Shown one piece after another: positions 34,781-43,141 of a DNA stretch of 64,000 bases (the first letter of the stretch is position 1; each line of letters begins with the position of its first letter). The DNA is taken from assembly GCA_003222395.1 (NCBI GenBank), contig QHWB01000060.1:57878-121877 (forward strand). The letters are read 5' to 3'. The position numbers and the translations under genes are program-made. Source of the DNA: Acidobacteriota bacterium (lineage in GTDB: Bacteria; Acidobacteriota; Vicinamibacteria; Vicinamibacterales; CAVVIG01). A model generated the notes under the pieces. It did no database searches. It saw only the letters and a list, made by a program, of their open reading frames with translations, and was not told the origin of the DNA.

Positions 34781-35472
34781 CCGACTCCCCACGCCGTCAG
34801 GATCAACTCTGGATCCTGCGCGTCGCGCTCGATCTTCTTTCGCAGTCGGCTGACGACGGTATCGACCGTCCGCTCCGTGACGTACTCGTCGCCGCTCCAA
34901 ATCTTCGTGAGCAGGGCCATGCGGCTGAAGACGATGCCGGGCCGCGATGCCAGCAGCTGGAGCAGATCGAATTCCTGCCGTGTGAGATCCACGGGGTGGC
35001 CGTGCGCGACGACCTGACGCTTGTCGACATCGATCGCGAGATTTCGGAAGGCGAGATGACGAGGCGGTGGCGCCTCGGCGGGCCGATCCGCGCGTGTCGC
35101 GCGCCGCAGCAGAGCGCTGACGCGCGCCATCAGCTCGCGCATGCCGAACGGCTTGGTCAGGTAGTCGTCGGCGCCGCTTTCGAGGCCGAGCACTTTGTCC
35201 GACTCGGTGTCCCGGGCGGTGAGCATCAGAAGCGGCGTACTGACGTTCGCGCCCTCGGCGCGTGCGGCACGGCAAAGGGTGATGCCGTCGACGCCCGGCA
35301 GCATGACGTCGAGCACGATGAGATCGAATGGGCGCGACCGGATGACATCCAGCGCGGCCCGTCCGTCGGCGACTTCCGACACGTTGAAGCCCACGAGCTC
35401 CAGGTGCAGGCGCAGCAGCTCGCGGATCGGCGGCTCGTCTTCGACGATCAACACGTGTCGACTCGTCGCCAC
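34756..35472 (-). CDS. OmpR/PhoB-family response regulator
   Basis: A 238-residue regulator. The receiver has VEDEPPIRELL, the phospho-acceptor Asp in 'LIVLDVMLPGVDG', and Lys in 'DYLTKPFGMRELM'. The C-terminal winged helix has 'VDLTRQEFDLLQLLASRPG' and the recognition region 'YVTERTVDTVVSRLRKKIE'. It starts 1 base after the stop of mbfA, forming a two-gene operon, and converges on the histidine kinase gene with overlapping ends. The operon suggests it responds to metal or oxidative stress, which is inference. Confidence 0.93.
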   Translation of the reverse strand: MATSRHVLIVEDEPPIRELLRLHLELVGFNVSEVADGRAALDVIRSRPFDLIVLDVMLPGVDGITLCRAARAEGANVSTPLLMLTARDTESDKVLGLESGADDYLTKPFGMRELMARVSALLRRATRADRPAEAPPPRHLAFRNLAIDVDKRQVVAHGHPVDLTRQEFDLLQLLASRPGIVFSRMALLTKIWSGDEYVTERTVDTVVSRLRKKIERDAQDPELILTAWGVGYKFADVE

Positions 35473-35473
35473 G

Positions 35474-36433
35474 TCAGGCGCTCCCGATCAACAGTCCGCT
35501 CAGGAACACGAGCCCGCCGCCGAGCGCCACCTGCATGGCGGCCGACACGAACGGCGTGTCCATGAACCGGTGGCGGATGTAGCTGATTGCGGCAAGCTCC
35601 GCCGCGACGACGATCGTGGCGACCGTCGTGGCGACGCGAAAGTCGGAGGCGAGATAGGGCAGCGTGTGTCCGAGTCCGCCGGCCGCCGTCATCACCCCGC
35701 ACACGACGCCGCGAATCCACGGATGGCCGCGGCCGGTCATCGAGCCGTCGTCGGACAGCGCTTCGGCGAATCCCATCGAGATGCCGGCGCCGACCGACGC
35801 GGCGACGCCGACGACGAACGCGTCGTGCGTGCTGTGAGTGGCGAACGCGGCAGCGAACAGCGGCGCGAGCGTCGACACCGATCCGTCCATGAGCCCCGCG
35901 AGCCCGGGCTGGACGATCTGCAGCACGAACAGCCGTCGTTGGGCGGCGTCCTCCGTTTCGCGCGCCTCCGGCGTCAGGTGCTCGTGCTCGAGCGACGCGG
36001 CGAGCGCCGAGTGCTTCCGCTCGGTTGCGGCGAGGTCGCCGAGAAGTCTGCGCGTCGAAGCGTCGCCGACGCGCTCGATCGCGCGCTCGTAGAAGCGGCG
36101 CGTCTCGAGCTCCATGATCTCGGCCTGCTTGCGGACGACACTGAGGCCGAGCGGCCGCACGCGCCACACCGGCCGGCGGTGCACGAACCCGTTGACGTCC
36201 TGCCGCCGGATGAGCGGGATGTGCTCGCCGAAGCGGCGGCGAAACTGGTCGATCAGGAACGCGCGGTGTTCGGATTCCTCGTGCTGCATCTCGTCGAACA
36301 TCGCCGCCGTCGACGGATACGACTCGCGCAGGCCGTCGGCGAAATCGCCGTAGATGCGGCCGTCCTCTTCCTCCAGCGAGATCGCGAGCGCGAGAATCTC
36401 GGCCTCTGTCAGGTCGCGGAAGTTTTTCGCCAT
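35474..36433 (-). CDS. mbfA: membrane-bound ferritin MbfA (erythrin-like + VIT1 domains), iron exporter
   Basis: A 319-residue fusion. The N-terminal ferritin-like diiron domain (about 1-145) has ligand motifs EEEDGRIY, EMQHEESEH, EIMELETRRFYERA and ATERKH. The C-terminal VIT1-type membrane domain (about 165-319) has several helices, including 'GLAGLMDGSVSTLAPLFAAAF' and the 'GISMGFAEALSDDG' helix. MbfA in Bradyrhizobium and Agrobacterium exports iron and helps peroxide resistance. The start at 36433 was set by the domain (MAKNFRDLTEAE). It is transcribed with the OmpR regulator and divergently from the FAD oxidoreductase, with a 24-base gap. Confidence 0.92.
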   Translation of the reverse strand: MAKNFRDLTEAEILALAISLEEEDGRIYGDFADGLRESYPSTAAMFDEMQHEESEHRAFLIDQFRRRFGEHIPLIRRQDVNGFVHRRPVWRVRPLGLSVVRKQAEIMELETRRFYERAIERVGDASTRRLLGDLAATERKHSALAASLEHEHLTPEARETEDAAQRRLFVLQIVQPGLAGLMDGSVSTLAPLFAAAFATHSTHDAFVVGVAASVGAGISMGFAEALSDDGSMTGRGHPWIRGVVCGVMTAAGGLGHTLPYLASDFRVATTVATIVVAAELAAISYIRHRFMDTPFVSAAMQVALGGGLVFLSGLLIGSA

Positions 36434-36457
36434 GTGCGTTAATGGTACGCTCGCGCA

Positions 36458-37873
36458 GTGCCGAACCCGGATGCAATCGTCATCGGGTCGGGCCCCAACG
36501 GCCTCGCCGCGGCGATTGCGGTGGCGCAAGCGGGGCGGCGCGTCGTGGTCTACGAGGCGGCGCCGACAATCGGCGGCGGCGCGCGGTCGGAGGAGCTGAC
36601 GCGGCCGGGATTCGTGCACGACGTCTGTTCCGCGATTCACCCCTTCGCGGTCGCGTCGCCGTTCTTCCGCACCCTTCCACTCGCCGAACACGGCCTCGCG
36701 TGGATCGAGCCGCAGATCATGCTCGCGCATCCGTTCGACGATGGCGCGGCCGCCGTGGTCGAGCGCTCGGCGGATCGCACGGCCGACGCGCTCGGCGCCG
36801 ACGCTGCCGCGTATCGCGCGCTCGTCGGACGCGTCGCCGACGACTGGCCTCGTCTCGAACGCGCCGTGCTCGGTCCGTTTCGGTTTCCCCGACATCCCTT
36901 CGCAGCCGCGCGGTTCGGTCTGAACGCGCTGCGATCGGCGGAAGCGGTCGCGCGCCGCTTTTCGGGACGCGACGCGCGGGCGCTCTTCGCCGGCATTGCC
37001 GCGCACGGCATGCTGCCGCTCGATCGCGCGCCGACGGCGGGGTTCGGCCTCGTGCTCGGCGCGCTCGCACACGTGGTCGGCTGGGTGGTCCCGCGCGGCG
37101 GCGCGCAGAAGATCTCCGATGCGCTCGCCGGTCATCTGCGATCGCTCGGCGGAGAAATCGTGACGAGCTCGCCGGTGCGAACGATCGACGACCTGCCGCC
37201 GGCGCGCGCAATTCTGTGCGACCTCTCGCCGACGCCGCTCTTGCGAATCGCGGGACACCGCTTTCCAGCCGGCTACCGGCGGCTGCTCGAGCGATATCGC
37301 TACGGCATGGGCGCGTTCAAGGTCGACTGGGCGCTCGACGCGCCGATTCCGTGGCGCGCGAACGCATGCTCGCGCGCCGCGACGGTGCATGTCGGCGGCA
37401 CGCTGGAAGAGATCGCCGCGTCGGAGCGCGACGCATGGAAGGGGCGGATCAGCGAGCGGCCGTTTGTGGTGCTCGTCCAGCCGACGCTCTTCGATCCGTC
37501 GCGCGCGCCGGCTGGCAAGCACACGGCATGGGCGTACTGTCACGTGCCGCACGCATCGACCGCCGGCATGCTGGAGCGGATTGAATCGCAAATCGAGCGC
37601 TTCGCCCCCGGGTTCCGCGATCGCATTCTGGCGCGCTCGGCCATGACCCCATCGGACATCGAGCGCCGCAACCCGAACCTCGTTGGCGGCGACATCGGCG
37701 CCGGCGTCACCGACCTGGATCAGTTTTTCGCGCGTCCCACGTGGTGGTGGTACTCGACGCCGGTGCGCGGGCTGTATCTGTGTTCAGCGGCAACGCCGCC
37801 CGGCGTCGGCGTCCACGGCATGTGCGGATATTTCGCAGCCCAGCGAGCTCTGCGGGAGACGCTGACGGATTAA
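36458..37873 (+). CDS. FAD-dependent oxidoreductase (phytoene desaturase/isomerase-like)
   Basis: A 471-residue flavoprotein starting at GTG 36458. The N-terminal Rossmann motif is 'AIVIGSGPNGLAAAIAVAQ' followed by Glu in 'VVVYEAAPTIGGGARSEEL'. The C-terminal FAD-binding block is 'RGLYLCSAATPPGVGVHGMCG'. This is the CrtI/pyridine nucleotide-disulfide oxidoreductase-domain 2 type family, which includes carotenoid desaturases and many uncharacterised members. No carotenoid genes are nearby, so the substrate is unknown. It is divergent from mbfA across 24 bases, leaving little room for separate promoters. Confidence 0.87.
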   Translation: MPNPDAIVIGSGPNGLAAAIAVAQAGRRVVVYEAAPTIGGGARSEELTRPGFVHDVCSAIHPFAVASPFFRTLPLAEHGLAWIEPQIMLAHPFDDGAAAVVERSADRTADALGADAAAYRALVGRVADDWPRLERAVLGPFRFPRHPFAAARFGLNALRSAEAVARRFSGRDARALFAGIAAHGMLPLDRAPTAGFGLVLGALAHVVGWVVPRGGAQKISDALAGHLRSLGGEIVTSSPVRTIDDLPPARAILCDLSPTPLLRIAGHRFPAGYRRLLERYRYGMGAFKVDWALDAPIPWRANACSRAATVHVGGTLEEIAASERDAWKGRISERPFVVLVQPTLFDPSRAPAGKHTAWAYCHVPHASTAGMLERIESQIERFAPGFRDRILARSAMTPSDIERRNPNLVGGDIGAGVTDLDQFFARPTWWWYSTPVRGLYLCSAATPPGVGVHGMCGYFAAQRALRETLTD

Positions 37874-37972
37874 GTCGCCTCTGTGAAACGTTCATAAAGC
37901 CGCCCTGGATCATCCTCATCCGTGGTATCGTGTTGCCACCTACCGACCCAGCCACGCCTGTTTCAACTGAAG

Positions 37973-40900
37973 ATGATGCGAACCATCGTCGCATTGGGTG
38001 TGCTCTTGCTGTCGTCCGCGCCGGCCGATGCGCAGTATTTCGGCCGGAATAAGGTTCAGTACGACCGCTTTGCATTCTCGATCCTCCAGACCCCGCACTT
38101 CGACATCTACTACTACGCTTCGGAACACGATGCGGCGCGGATCGCCGCTCAGCTCGCCGAACGTTGGTACGCGCGACTCTCGGTCACGCTCGATCACAAG
38201 TTCGCGCGGCGCCAGCCGGTCATTCTGTACGCGAGCCACTCGCACTTCGCCCAGACCTCGATCATCCCGCAGATGATCGGCGACGGCATCGGCGGATTCA
38301 CGGATCACTTCGCCGGCCGCGTGGTGCTGCCGTTCGCCGCGGGGCTCGGCGAAACCGATCACGTGCTCGGCCACGAGATCGTCCACGCGTTCCAGCGCGA
38401 CATGCTGCGGCAGCGTGGGCGCTCGCTGGCGATGCTGCCGCTCTGGTTCGCCGAAGGCATGGCCGAATACCTGTCGGTCCGCGAGCTCGATGCGAACACG
38501 CGCATGTGGCTGCGCGATTCTGCGGACGCCGACAAGCTGCCGACGATCGCGCAGCTCGACGATCCGCGGTGGTTCCCGTACCGCTACGGTCAGGCCCTGT
38601 GGGACTTCCTTGCGGCGAAGTACGGCGAGAGGACGATCGTGAAAGCGCTCGAGTCGCGCGCGAACGGCGGCGCGATCGGACGGCTGAAGGATGCGACCGG
38701 CAAGGATGCGGCGACGCTGTCGAAGGAATGGCACGAGTTCATTCGCGTGGCGACGGCCGCGAGGAGCGCCAGGTCCGACAAGAGCGAGGCTGATAAGAAC
38801 GACGCGCGGCTGACGCGCATCATCGGACCGGAACAGAACGGCGGGCGCATGAACGTCGCGCCCTCCATCAGCCCCGACGGCCGCTACGTGGTGTTCCTCT
38901 CCGAGCGTGACGGCTATTCCGTCGACGTCTTCCTCGCCGACGCTGCGACCGGCACCGTCGTGCGCAAGCTGCTGAGCACTGCGGGGGACGCGCACTTCGA
39001 CAGTCTGCAGTTCATCGAGTCGGCGGGAGCATGGGACGCGAAAGCGCGGCGGTTCGCGCTCGCGACGCTGCGCGATGGGCATCCGGCGCTGACGATCTTC
39101 GATATGCCGGACGGAGAGGTGCGGCAGGAGCTGGCCGTGCCCGGCGTCGATCAGATTTTCAGTCCCACATGGTCGCCCAGCGGAGCGGAGCTCGCGTTCA
39201 GCGCGCTGAAAGGCGGTGTGACCGATCTGTTCGCCATCGACGTCGCGACCGGTCACCTGCGCGAGCTCACGACGGACGCGTACTCCGACTTGCAGCCGTC
39301 GTGGTCACCCGACGGCCAGCGGCTGGTATTCGCCACGGATCGATTCTCGTCGTCGCTCTCGCGCCTGTCGTTCGGCCGCTACGAGCTGGCGATCCTCGAT
39401 CTCGCGACGCTCATGGTGCATCCGCTCGGCGGCAGGAGCGGTGGCAAGAACATCGATCCGCATTGGTCGCCCGATGGCGCGAGCGTCTACTTCGTTTCCG
39501 ACGCCGGCGGCATCAGCAACCTGCATCGCGTCGACGTGGCGACCGGTCAGGTGGCGCAGGTGACCGACGTCGCAACCGGCGTGAGCGGCATCACGGCGCT
39601 GAGTCCGGCGATCTCGATCGGCGCTGACGGCAGACGCGCTGCCATGAGCCTGTATTGGCGCGGCACCTACGAGATCCGAACGATGGATCTCGCAGGTGCC
39701 GAGCTTGCTCGGCCCATTCAGACGACGAACGTCCCGACGACCGCAGCGGCGCCAATCGAGGCGCCTGTCGCCTCGGCCGGAGCAAGCTCCGTCCCTCTGG
39801 GCGCCTCCGCCAGTGACGGATTCCTATCCAAGCCTTACGTCCCACGCCTGTCGCTTGCTCAAATCGGTTCGCCTTATCTCAGCGCGGGCGGCGGCGCGTT
39901 CGGCAGCTTCGTGCGCGCGGGTGTGTCGATGGGATTCGGCGACATGCTTGGTGAACAGGAGCTCGACACGGCCATCCAGGTCGGCAAGGAAGCGGTCGAC
40001 AATGCCGTCGTCGCGACCTATATGAACCGCCGGTCGCGGTGGAACTGGGGCGTGAGCGGTGGACGCATTCCAGCGCTCGTCGGCGCGTCCGAAACGCTGG
40101 TGCGGACCACCGGTGCGGCAGGTGACGCGCTGATCGTCCGCGACACGAGCGTGCTGCAGCAGATTCACCGGCAGGCCGCAGGCGTCATCGCGTACCCGTT
40201 CAACCGCGCGCAGCGCATCGAGGCGAGCGTCGGCGTCGACGCGATCGCGTTCGACCAGCGGACCACGACTACGACATACGCGGCAGACACGGGACGCACG
40301 CTGAGCGACGCGACGGTTCATCGGTCAGGAGCGCCGGCAGCGACGATGATCCAGACCGGCGCGGCAATCGTGTACGACACGTCAGTGTTCGGCGCGGCGA
40401 GCCCCGTGCTCGGACAACGGTATCGCCTGGCGTTTGCGCCCGCCTTCGGCGATCTGAGCGTGCTCACAACGGTCGCCGATTACCGCCGGTATTTCATGCC
40501 GGTGCGCCCCTTCACGCTTGCGCTTCGCGTCGAAGGCGTGGCGCGTACCGGAAGCGACGCGACGGATGTGCGGCTGCTGCCGCTCGTGTGGAACCTGCGC
40601 GACATCGTCCGCGGATTCGACACCGACAACGAGACCATCCGCACGTCGCGCTTCGCGGTCGCCAACGCCGAGGTGCGGTTTCCGGTCGTCGGTCTGCTGC
40701 GCCACGATGTCAGCTACGGATCGCTGCCGCTCGAAGCGCTCGCGTTCGCGGACTGCGGACGGTTCTGGATTCCGACGGCGATCAACGTGAGAAACGCAGA
40801 GACCGCAGAGAACGCAAAACAAAGTTTCCCGGGGAGCTCTGCATTTCAGATGCAGTCCCGAAATCTGTGCAGCGCCGGCGCGGGCGCTCGCATCAACGCC

Positions 40901-40993
40901 GCAGGATTCGTGTTCGAGTTCGACGCCGTGCGTCCGTTCGGACCGGCCTCGAACGGCTGGCGCCTCGGGATCAACTTCCAACCAGGCTTCTGA
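37973..40993 (+). CDS. secreted metallopeptidase + TolB-like propeller + outer-membrane barrel-like protein
   Basis: A 1006-residue protein. The signal peptide spans 1-20. A gluzincin-type peptidase (MA clan) has HEIVH at 134-138 and a downstream Glu in 'LWFAEGMAEYLS'. A six-bladed PD40/TolB-like propeller (about 290-560) has repeats such as 'FSPTWSPSGAELAFSA' and 'LQPSWSPDGQRLVFATD'. After a linker the last 350 residues look like outer-membrane beta-strands and end in F (NFQPGF). The three-part layout is seen in some secreted bacterial proteins. A short in-frame repeat-like insertion (AETAENAK) sits near residue 943. Function is inferred only. Confidence 0.82.
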   Translation: MMRTIVALGVLLLSSAPADAQYFGRNKVQYDRFAFSILQTPHFDIYYYASEHDAARIAAQLAERWYARLSVTLDHKFARRQPVILYASHSHFAQTSIIPQMIGDGIGGFTDHFAGRVVLPFAAGLGETDHVLGHEIVHAFQRDMLRQRGRSLAMLPLWFAEGMAEYLSVRELDANTRMWLRDSADADKLPTIAQLDDPRWFPYRYGQALWDFLAAKYGERTIVKALESRANGGAIGRLKDATGKDAATLSKEWHEFIRVATAARSARSDKSEADKNDARLTRIIGPEQNGGRMNVAPSISPDGRYVVFLSERDGYSVDVFLADAATGTVVRKLLSTAGDAHFDSLQFIESAGAWDAKARRFALATLRDGHPALTIFDMPDGEVRQELAVPGVDQIFSPTWSPSGAELAFSALKGGVTDLFAIDVATGHLRELTTDAYSDLQPSWSPDGQRLVFATDRFSSSLSRLSFGRYELAILDLATLMVHPLGGRSGGKNIDPHWSPDGASVYFVSDAGGISNLHRVDVATGQVAQVTDVATGVSGITALSPAISIGADGRRAAMSLYWRGTYEIRTMDLAGAELARPIQTTNVPTTAAAPIEAPVASAGASSVPLGASASDGFLSKPYVPRLSLAQIGSPYLSAGGGAFGSFVRAGVSMGFGDMLGEQELDTAIQVGKEAVDNAVVATYMNRRSRWNWGVSGGRIPALVGASETLVRTTGAAGDALIVRDTSVLQQIHRQAAGVIAYPFNRAQRIEASVGVDAIAFDQRTTTTTYAADTGRTLSDATVHRSGAPAATMIQTGAAIVYDTSVFGAASPVLGQRYRLAFAPAFGDLSVLTTVADYRRYFMPVRPFTLALRVEGVARTGSDATDVRLLPLVWNLRDIVRGFDTDNETIRTSRFAVANAEVRFPVVGLLRHDVSYGSLPLEALAFADCGRFWIPTAINVRNAETAENAKQSFPGSSAFQMQSRNLCSAGAGARINAAGFVFEFDAVRPFGPASNGWRLGINFQPGF

Positions 40994-41137
40994 GGCGGTC
41001 TCGCCGTCCCCCCGATCCTTCATCTGCGAGCCGGCGACGACAACTCAGCGATGGCCATCGGTCGAAGAAGCGATGTTGTCGATTCCGACGCTCCGCGTAG
41101 GCATTTTTCTTGGAAGGCGGATCGTGGAGGTGTCGCT

Positions 41138-41839
41138 ATGAAGGAGACAGTATCGGCTGCGCTCGTGTTGCTGTTGAGCGCGGCATCGGCGTCGGCCGCA
41201 ATCTCGACAGCCGAAACCAAGAGGCTTCAGGAAGCCTCGCAGGTCGTGCGCGAGCTGCGCGACGTGCCGGACAAGGGCGTGCCGGATGACCTGTGGAATC
41301 GGGCCCAATGCGTCGTCGTGATTCCGTCGATGAAGAAGGCGGCGTTGGGCATCGGCGGCGAGTACGGCCGCGGCGTGATGAGCTGCCGGACGAAAGAAGG
41401 CAGCACAACCTGGAGCGCGCCCCTGTTCATGCAGTTGGCGAAGGGGACATGGGGGCTGCAGATCGGCGCAGCAGAGATCGACCTCGTGATGCTCGTCATG
41501 AATCAGCGCGGAGCCGAAAAACTGCTGAACAATAAGGTGTCGCTCGGGGCCGATGCGACGATCGCGGCCGGACCGGTGGGCAGGGCTGGATCGGCGTCGA
41601 CCGACGCGCAGTTCTCGGCAGAGATCCTGTCCTATTCGCGATCGCGCGGTGTGTTCGCCGGCATCGACCTCTCGGGCGGCGTGCTCCGCCCCGACGATGA
41701 CCCGAACAGCGACGTGTACGGCCCGAACAAGTCGGCACGCGACGTCGTGATGGGCACCGGCGTCCCGGTTCCGACAGCGGCGCAGGACTTCGTGCGCTCT
41801 CTGTCGCAGGAAGCACGCGCGACGACAGGGAAGAAGTAG
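41138..41839 (+). CDS. SYLF (YSC84-like) lipid-binding domain protein
   Basis: A 233-residue exported protein with signal peptide 1-21. GGAGG 7 bases upstream fixes the ATG at 41138. The rest is a SYLF/DUF500 domain with 'CVVVIPSMKKAALGIGGEYGRGVM', 'WSAPLFMQLAKGTWGLQIGA', 'EIDLVMLVMNQRGAEKLL' and 'SYSRSRGVFAGIDLSGGVL'. Eukaryotic SYLF domains bind phosphoinositides. Bacterial copies are periplasmic and of unknown role. Confidence 0.93.
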   Translation: MKETVSAALVLLLSAASASAAISTAETKRLQEASQVVRELRDVPDKGVPDDLWNRAQCVVVIPSMKKAALGIGGEYGRGVMSCRTKEGSTTWSAPLFMQLAKGTWGLQIGAAEIDLVMLVMNQRGAEKLLNNKVSLGADATIAAGPVGRAGSASTDAQFSAEILSYSRSRGVFAGIDLSGGVLRPDDDPNSDVYGPNKSARDVVMGTGVPVPTAAQDFVRSLSQEARATTGKK

Positions 41840-41861
41840 GTTCGATGCGTCGATTGGAGAG

Positions 41862-41889
41862 GCGCGGCCTGAAGGCCGTGCCCTACCGT
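41862..41889. repeat. dispersed intergenic palindrome
   Basis: 'gcggcctgaaggccgtgccc' with 'taccg' is another copy of the cttcaggc-type palindrome (reverse orientation). It is followed directly by the 7-bp tandem repeat. Confidence 0.4.
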
Positions 41890-41924
41890 CTGATAGCTGA
41901 TAGCTGATAGCTGATAGCTGAAAG
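41890..41924. repeat. 7-bp tandem repeat (ctgatag)4 + ctgaaag
   Basis: Four exact ctgatag units are followed by one variant. The related text 'cagctgtcagccgtgagc' occurs near 2311. It is a simple sequence repeat directly upstream of the DisA-like sensor gene; no function is claimed. Confidence 0.8.
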
Positions 41925-41932
41925 CTACAATG

Positions 41933-41950
41933 GTCCCTCGATGGAGGGAC
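41933..41950 (+). promoter_or_regulatory. hairpin enclosing the start codon of the next gene
   Basis: GTCCCTC (41933-41939) and GAGGGAC (41944-41950) form a perfect 7-bp stem whose 4-base loop (GATG) contains the ATG at 41941. No ribosome site is visible upstream, so exposure of the start codon in the loop could matter for initiation. Confidence 0.35.
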
Positions 41951-43101
41951 AGTCGTACCCGCCGGCCCGCACGATCGCGCCGCTCGTGCGGGAACATTTC
42001 GAACGTCATATCGGCGATGCCCGGCGGCGCGGACTCGATGGGATCGCGTCGGTGCCCGACACCGACGCGATCGAAGCAATCATCCAGGCCGCGTTCTGGG
42101 CGAGCCTGCGCCGCGAGGAAGGCTACATGCCGAAGATCTCGCTGGCGTTCGTCTCGCCGACCGAAGCTGTCCATCCTTTGCAGTTCGAACGACCGCTGCC
42201 GCTCGCGCCGGCGGCGCTGACGCGCGTCGCGCCGGCCGTCGAGCGTGCAGGGATCCATCTCGCCGTCTGGCGCGACGGCGACGGCTGGACGGTGTGGGGT
42301 ACGGTGCGCGCGATTCCGAGCTTCTGTTTCGTCCTCGAAGCGGCGGCGCCGGGCCTGCTGGTGATCAAGCATCACCGCGGAGACACGGGCAAGTTCGTGA
42401 ACGTCGCGGTGCTCGAAGGCGATCAGATCAAGATCGTCGACGAGCATGCATCGAGCCTTCCCGACTGTCCGCCGCTCCTCACGTCGCTGCTCGGCTTCAC
42501 CGGTCGCGACATCGACACCGGCGCCGGCAGGACGAGCGATGACGGCGACGTGAACGTGCTCGTGCAGCTCGCCGTGTCGATGCGGGCCCACGGCCGCGGC
42601 GGCCTGCTGCTCGTCGTCCCGTCGGGCGCGGACGGCTGGCGCGAATCGATCGTCAAACCGATCTCGTACGCGGTGCAGCCGCCGTACACCGGCCTCACTC
42701 GCCTCGTCAACCAGCAATCGGACGATGAGCACCGCGACCCGTGGGTGCAGGCGCTGACGCGCGCGGTCGATGCGGTCGCTGGCCTCACGGCAGTCGATGG
42801 TGCGGCGATCATGACACGCGACTACGAGCTGCTCGCCTTCGGCGCAAAGATCGCGAGACGTAAAGGTGCGCCGCAGGTGGAACAGGTGTCGGTGACCGAA
42901 CCGATCGAGGGCGGCGTGCCTTCCACGGTGACACCGGCGCAGCTCGGCGGCACGCGTCATCTCTCAGCGGCGCAGTTCGTCCAGGACCAGCGTGATGCGC
43001 TCGCGCTCGTCGCGTCGCAGGACGGTCGCTTCACGGTCTTCGCATGGTCGCCCTGTGAAGAGATGGTTCACGCGCATCGTGTCGAGACATTGCTCCTATA
43101 G
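41941..43101 (+). CDS. DisA_N-like putative sensor protein (DACNV-like)
   Basis: A 386-residue cytoplasmic protein. The C-terminal third resembles the nucleotide-binding core of diadenylate cyclases: 'VDGAAIMTRDYELLAFGAKI' (DGA motif), then 'GGTRHLSAAQFVQDQRDALALV', where active cyclases have a GTRHRAA motif. Here RHR is changed to RHL, so synthesis of c-di-AMP is doubtful and a binding or sensing role is more likely, as proposed for DACNV-type domains. The N-terminal 250 residues have no recognised fold. There is no output domain or close neighbour on an operon. The family call is by motif only. Confidence 0.6.
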   Translation: MEGQSYPPARTIAPLVREHFERHIGDARRRGLDGIASVPDTDAIEAIIQAAFWASLRREEGYMPKISLAFVSPTEAVHPLQFERPLPLAPAALTRVAPAVERAGIHLAVWRDGDGWTVWGTVRAIPSFCFVLEAAAPGLLVIKHHRGDTGKFVNVAVLEGDQIKIVDEHASSLPDCPPLLTSLLGFTGRDIDTGAGRTSDDGDVNVLVQLAVSMRAHGRGGLLLVVPSGADGWRESIVKPISYAVQPPYTGLTRLVNQQSDDEHRDPWVQALTRAVDAVAGLTAVDGAAIMTRDYELLAFGAKIARRKGAPQVEQVSVTEPIEGGVPSTVTPAQLGGTRHLSAAQFVQDQRDALALVASQDGRFTVFAWSPCEEMVHAHRVETLLL

Positions 43102-43141
43102 TGGTGACGAGTTTGCACGGCCTCAGCGCAGGAGGATCTTT

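Noticed and set aside
41862..41924. minus-strand peptide rich in 'SYQLSAI' across the 7-bp repeat
   Set aside because: It is a translation of the simple ctgatag repeat, a familiar source of false hypothetical proteins.
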